Below are positions 37,885-40,898 of a stretch of 40,898 nt of DNA, piece by piece. Source of the stretch: an uncultured Peptococcaceae bacterium (GTDB lineage: Bacteria; Bacillota; Peptococcia; Peptococcales; Peptococcaceae); assembly GCA_937976375.1 (NCBI GenBank), contig CALJRU010000006.1, positions 1-40,898 on the forward strand, given 5' to 3'. Every line of letters starts with the position of its first letter. The first letter of the stretch is position 1. The position numbers were made by a program, and so were the translations under genes. The notes beneath the pieces are model-generated. The model was not told the DNA's origin and did no database searches. It saw only the letters and a list, made by a program, of their open reading frames with translations.

Positions 37885-38598
37885 TTAACCCTTTTCAATG
37901 TCAACCTCCCCATTTTCGTTGACGTAATAGCTATAGTCGTATGCATCTTCAGAGTCGCTTCGTTTCAGTTGAGTATATGAGTACTCTGTACGCCACGCCT
38001 GAGCATCCTTATTGTCTGCTAACTGACGCAATATATCAGCCCCACCTTTTCCTGTATCAACAATATTATTTTCTAATTTCCAGTATTTACCATCTTTCAC
38101 AAAAATATATCCTTCATGGTTTTCTGCCATGACTTCGTCGTTGCTTGAATTTCTCAATTCAAACGATACAATGACTTTTGCACAATCATCTTGGATATCA
38201 AAGGTTTCAAAGCGTAAATATGGATCACACTCTGAAATATTTTGATTTTTTTCTGTCGCAGCAATATATTTAATGCGTGCGTCCAATTCTTGTTCTAAGC
38301 CAGGAGCGCTTATAAAATCACCATCCACTACTCCGATTCGACCACGGTATGGGGCATCGAGCACTGTGAGCACATAATTTTCTACAGCATCAGTAATCTT
38401 TTTCGCATCAACAGCTTGTGTATCATCCACTTGAACAACTTTATCATCAACATAAAAGTCCTCACCATTATTGGTTGTAATTCTTGTATAATCAGTATCA
38501 TCAGCAACTGATAGTTTTTCCTGAGAATTAGCACCACACGCGCTTAATGACAGAATGAGACATATGACGAGTAATAATCTAATGTAATATTTTCTCAT
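37885..38598 (-). CDS. Lipoprotein of unknown function
   Basis: This 237-residue protein has a signal peptide MRKYYIRLLLVICLILSLSA followed by lipid-attachment C21. The mature part is acidic, with a beta-rich stretch (VIVSFELRNSSNDEV, YIFVKDGKYWKLENN) of the kind seen in NTF2-like lipoproteins. AAGGAGAG lies 11 nt before the ATG. Two copies of a promoter-like repeat lie directly upstream. The DNA is AT-richer than the window average. The gene lies between a two-component system and small membrane proteins. Role unknown. Confidence 0.8.
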   Translation of the reverse strand: MRKYYIRLLLVICLILSLSACGANSQEKLSVADDTDYTRITTNNGEDFYVDDKVVQVDDTQAVDAKKITDAVENYVLTVLDAPYRGRIGVVDGDFISAPGLEQELDARIKYIAATEKNQNISECDPYLRFETFDIQDDCAKVIVSFELRNSSNDEVMAENHEGYIFVKDGKYWKLENNIVDTGKGGADILRQLADNKDAQAWRTEYSYTQLKRSDSEDAYDYSYYVNENGEVDIEKG

Positions 38599-38618
38599 AA
38601 AAAATTACACTCTCCTTT

Positions 38619-38679
38619 GCTGTAGCTGAATCTTAGCATAAAAATTGGCCTGCGCTGTAGCTGAATCTTAGCATAAAAA
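38619..38679 (-). promoter_or_regulatory. Duplicated 26-bp promoter-like repeat before the lipoprotein gene
   Basis: The same 26 bases occur at 38619-38644 and 38654-38679, offset 35 bp. On the minus strand each contains TGCTAAGAT, an extended -10 (TGN TAAGAT; hexamers at 38630-38635 and 38665-38670). The distal copy starts inside the T-run of the kinase terminator. Confidence 0.5.
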
Positions 38680-38710
38680 ATCGGCTTGTGCCGAAAAGTG
38701 GCACAAGCCG
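38675..38710 (-). terminator. Terminator of the two-component operon
   Basis: The CGGCTTGTGCC / GGCACAAGCCG stem (11 bp) is followed by TTTTTT on the minus strand, 26 nt past the kinase stop. Confidence 0.88.
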
Positions 38711-38735
38711 CAATAAAGTGACCATAAACGGCAAT

Positions 38736-40049
38736 TTACTGACTGGCGTCGCTCATAAACAGCATGAAGCTCAATGTAAACCAGCCCTTTTCCCAGACAA
38801 CCAGCGGTGCTCCGCCGTATTTTTCCAACGACGCTGTAAGATTGGCAAAGCCAAATCCGTGGTTGTCCTTATCCGTCTTGGAGGTGGCAAGGGAACCGGC
38901 ATCGCTTGGTGGTGCTGTATTGGCCAGCTGGCAAAACAGTGTGCTGTCTTCCTGACGCAGGTCCAAAACGATGCGTTTGTCCGCCGTCTCAAGCCGCTCG
39001 CAGGCTTCGATGGCGTTGTCCAGCGCGTTGCCAAAAATCACACAGAGATCGACGGGATCAATCGTCAGATTTTCTGCAATGCGAATATGGTGCTCAAAAA
39101 CGATGCCTTTATGCTCAGCAATTGTTTGCTTGGTACTAAGAACCGCATCCAAAGCAATGTTGCCAGTGTCGATCACCGCTTCAATGTCGCTGACTCGCTG
39201 GAGCAGGCTGTCCACATGGCGCATGCCGCCAGCAGCATCTCCACTGGCAAAGTAGCCTTTCAGGGCAACCAGCTGGTTGGACACATCGTGCTTAAAGCCG
39301 CGCAGTGCTTTCTGCTTAATAAGCAGCTCATCGAGATGCTTGAGCTGTGATTTTAAGTGCTGCTCATACTGTTCCTGCTCTCGCAACAGAACACTCTGTC
39401 GGCCTAAACGTTCATACAGATACAGCGCAAAAATCGTCCCAAAAAACAAGGCAAACGCTGAGAAAACCGCCAAGCCATTGTAGGCAGTGGTGCCAATTTC
39501 ATAGGTCAGCTTGAAAATTAAAAAGACGGCAACCAAGGATCCCGTAAATAACAAAATAAATAATATCCAGTAACTCTTTTTTTCCTGATATTGTTTATGC
39601 GCAGAAATATTTTTGATTCGAATTCCATTGCAAACTGCCAACCCCAAAAGTTTTGATACAACAATCCCAAGAAAGCGATATTCTGCAATCTCAATCGCTT
39701 CATCAACGGTAATTGAAAAAATGAACGTAATCAATTGCAATACAATAATTTCTGTAATGCCAACAATCAATGAACCAAGAATGGAGAGGAAAATCAACCG
39801 TTTCCAAAGGCCACGGTACAATATCCTTGAAACGATAATAGACGAACATGTAATAAACACTGCATTAGAAAAACTAAATAGCAAAATGTAATTGCTTAAT
39901 GCAATCAATGCAGCCAATATCAGACCACCGACGCCATAACACCAGCCCGGCCATTCTTCCCGTCGTTTTAGAAACGCTTCAAAGAGCATGAAAAACATCA
40001 AGGCTTCAATGAATGGCGTGAGCGCATCGGCAAAATCAAACACCGTCAT
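38736..40049 (-). CDS. GHKL sensor histidine kinase (AgrC/LytS-like)
   Basis: This 437-residue kinase has six or seven membrane spans (about 8-210) of the AgrC type. A coiled linker (RQSVLLREQEQYEQHL) leads to the phospho-acceptor H254 in FKHDVSNQLVAL. The ATP domain follows with the N-box FGNALDNAIEAC and G-box GFGFANL, and has the GHKL form lacking a DHp dimer of the classic kind. The ATG at 40049 overlaps the stop of the regulator gene (ATGA), with AAGGAGG 8 nt upstream. AgrC-type kinases sense peptides, but no AgrD- or AgrB-like gene is visible here. Confidence 0.9.
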   Translation of the reverse strand: MTVFDFADALTPFIEALMFFMLFEAFLKRREEWPGWCYGVGGLILAALIALSNYILLFSFSNAVFITCSSIIVSRILYRGLWKRLIFLSILGSLIVGITEIIVLQLITFIFSITVDEAIEIAEYRFLGIVVSKLLGLAVCNGIRIKNISAHKQYQEKKSYWILFILLFTGSLVAVFLIFKLTYEIGTTAYNGLAVFSAFALFFGTIFALYLYERLGRQSVLLREQEQYEQHLKSQLKHLDELLIKQKALRGFKHDVSNQLVALKGYFASGDAAGGMRHVDSLLQRVSDIEAVIDTGNIALDAVLSTKQTIAEHKGIVFEHHIRIAENLTIDPVDLCVIFGNALDNAIEACERLETADKRIVLDLRQEDSTLFCQLANTAPPSDAGSLATSKTDKDNHGFGFANLTASLEKYGGAPLVVWEKGWFTLSFMLFMSDASQ

Positions 40050-40756
40050 AGGCACAGCCTCCTTGCGTGGCGCACCAAGAGTGCCTGCTTGAACGATTTG
40101 GTATAAGCGCGGCCAAGGGACAGCACCGTGCTGCTGTCCCGAAGATGAAGGGCGTAGCCCTCGATGGTGCGCACCTGATCGAGGTTGACAAGATAGCTCT
40201 TGCTTGCTCGGGCAAACAGGCCCGGTGTCAGCCTGCCTTCAAGGGCGGTCAGCGTCATGCGCGTGCGGAACACTTCTGTGGCGGTGTGAAGCTCGACCCA
40301 GTGGCCATCGCTTTCGCAATAGACGATCTCGTCGCAATACAGGCGCACCATCTTTTTATTGTCGGTAAAGGTGATGCTCAGCCGCTCCTCTTCCACTTTG
40401 CGGACGATAGCAGCAAGCACCTGATCCAGCGCGCCCGGCTCCACCGGCTTGACCAAAAAATCCAGTGGCTGACACTGAAAGCTTTCCCGCATGTATTTTG
40501 TGTGGCTGGTGACAAAAACGATGATCACCCGCCGGTCCAGCGCACGAATGGCGTTGGCCGTAGCAATGCCATTCATGCCGCCCATCTCCATATCCAGAAA
40601 CAGCGCGTCATAGCGGCGGCCGTTCTCTGCATAGTCACGCAACAGCTCTTCGCCGCTGGCGTACACTTCCGTATCAATCGCCAGCGCGCACGCCACAAAA
40701 TGCGCCTCCAACGTATGCGCAAAAGCAGCATCATCATCACAAATCGCAAAACGCAT
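40046..40756 (-). CDS. LytTR response regulator paired with the GHKL kinase
   Basis: This 236-residue regulator has a receiver domain with D7/D8 and phospho-acceptor D55 (LFLDMEMGG), TSHT and VKP. A LytTR domain (about 130-236) follows. It is the first gene of the pair; the kinase is translationally coupled behind it. GGGGAGAG precedes the ATG at 40756 and the family start MRFAICDD. It is closely related by eye to the orphan regulator at 13239-13952. Confidence 0.92.
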   Translation of the reverse strand: MRFAICDDDAAFAHTLEAHFVACALAIDTEVYASGEELLRDYAENGRRYDALFLDMEMGGMNGIATANAIRALDRRVIIVFVTSHTKYMRESFQCQPLDFLVKPVEPGALDQVLAAIVRKVEEERLSITFTDNKKMVRLYCDEIVYCESDGHWVELHTATEVFRTRMTLTALEGRLTPGLFARASKSYLVNLDQVRTIEGYALHLRDSSTVLSLGRAYTKSFKQALLVRHARRLCL

Positions 40757-40790
40757 CGTGCCTCTCCCCTTTCTTCCCAGCCTTGCTTTC

Positions 40791-40819
40791 ATTGTACTGG
40801 ATGGCAAAAAAGGCGTCAA
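40791..40819 (-). promoter_or_regulatory. Promoter of the two-component operon
   Basis: TTGACG and TACAAT are separated by 17 nt on the minus strand, about 35 nt before the regulator ATG. Confidence 0.7.
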
Positions 40820-40859
40820 TCACGCAAAAGTGCCCCATGCCTATGTGGTATGCTCCCTT

Positions 40860-40897
40860 TATGAGAGACAGTGAAATATAAAAATCGCTGTTCTCAT
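40860..40897. other. Inverted repeat at the window end
   Basis: ATGAGAGACAG and CTGTTCTCAT can pair with one internal mismatch around a 16-nt AT-rich loop. It may be the terminator of a gene beyond the window. Too little context to say more. Confidence 0.3.
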
Positions 40898-40898
40898 G

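Noticed and set aside
1..40898. 13-bp inverted repeat shared by the two window ends (21-33 and 40867-40879)
   Set aside because: Short, AT-rich, 40 kb apart and with no associated gene; window ends are arbitrary, so this is probably chance.

Overview
The window looks like chromosomal DNA of an anaerobic Gram-positive bacterium of the Bacillota, most likely a Clostridia/Peptococcaceae-type organism. The genus is a guess I do not press. The support is: strong AGGAGG ribosome sites, sigma-A type promoters, SLH-domain and lipobox surface proteins, small Bacillota-type DUF1659/DUF2922 proteins, LytTR/GHKL signalling, and the siroheme-dependent (Ahb) heme route typical of anaerobes. Most genes lie on the minus strand. 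The plus-strand genes are an SNF2 helicase, a small region-4-like regulator, thiM and a HAD phosphatase. No rRNA, CRISPR array or intact insertion sequence was seen.

Layout. 1-3490: ahbC-ahbD-ahbA-ahbB, a translationally coupled operon for making heme from siroheme, with a long, apparently folded leader. 3536-6559: a DUF3783-type protein, then a walJ-htrA pair. Two near-identical terminator/promoter elements sit at 3417-3488 and 4138-4208. 6815-10144: a SWIM-SNF2 helicase. 10234-12344: a small phage-like locus with two tiny membrane peptides, a DUF2335-like membrane protein, an amidase with an SLH-like tail, DUF2922 and DUF1659. 12479-15291: an orphan HicB, an orphan LytTR regulator and two divergent region-4-type regulators that share an operator-like motif. 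15424-16984: thiM and a HAD phosphatase.

17100-22508 is the accessory-looking part. It holds a two-gene surface-protein operon, a 205-bp segment bounded by perfect 15-bp inverted repeats, and a tyrosine recombinase whose stop codon touches the segment. The segment contains a promoter that now points away from the surface genes and would point at them after inversion. This is a strong candidate for a phase-variable promoter switch and is the main find. 22664-26818: acetate kinase and a TrpXYZ-type ABC transporter. 26991-27410: a cluster of DnaA-box-like 9-mers in a 579-bp gene-free stretch. 27398-28256: a gamma-carbonic-anhydrase-like protein and three tRNA genes (Arg-ACG, Ser-GCT, Ser-UGA). 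28329-33732: a hypothetical gene and uvrB-uvrA. A 4 x 23-bp tandem repeat sits at 33931-34022, followed by cstA and a DMT exporter. 36764-38598: small membrane proteins and a lipoprotein. 38736-40756: a LytTR regulator and GHKL kinase pair.

Start codons were chosen by ribosome binding site and family N-terminus. Functional names rest on motif recognition by eye. Promoters and terminators are pattern calls, not experimentally supported.
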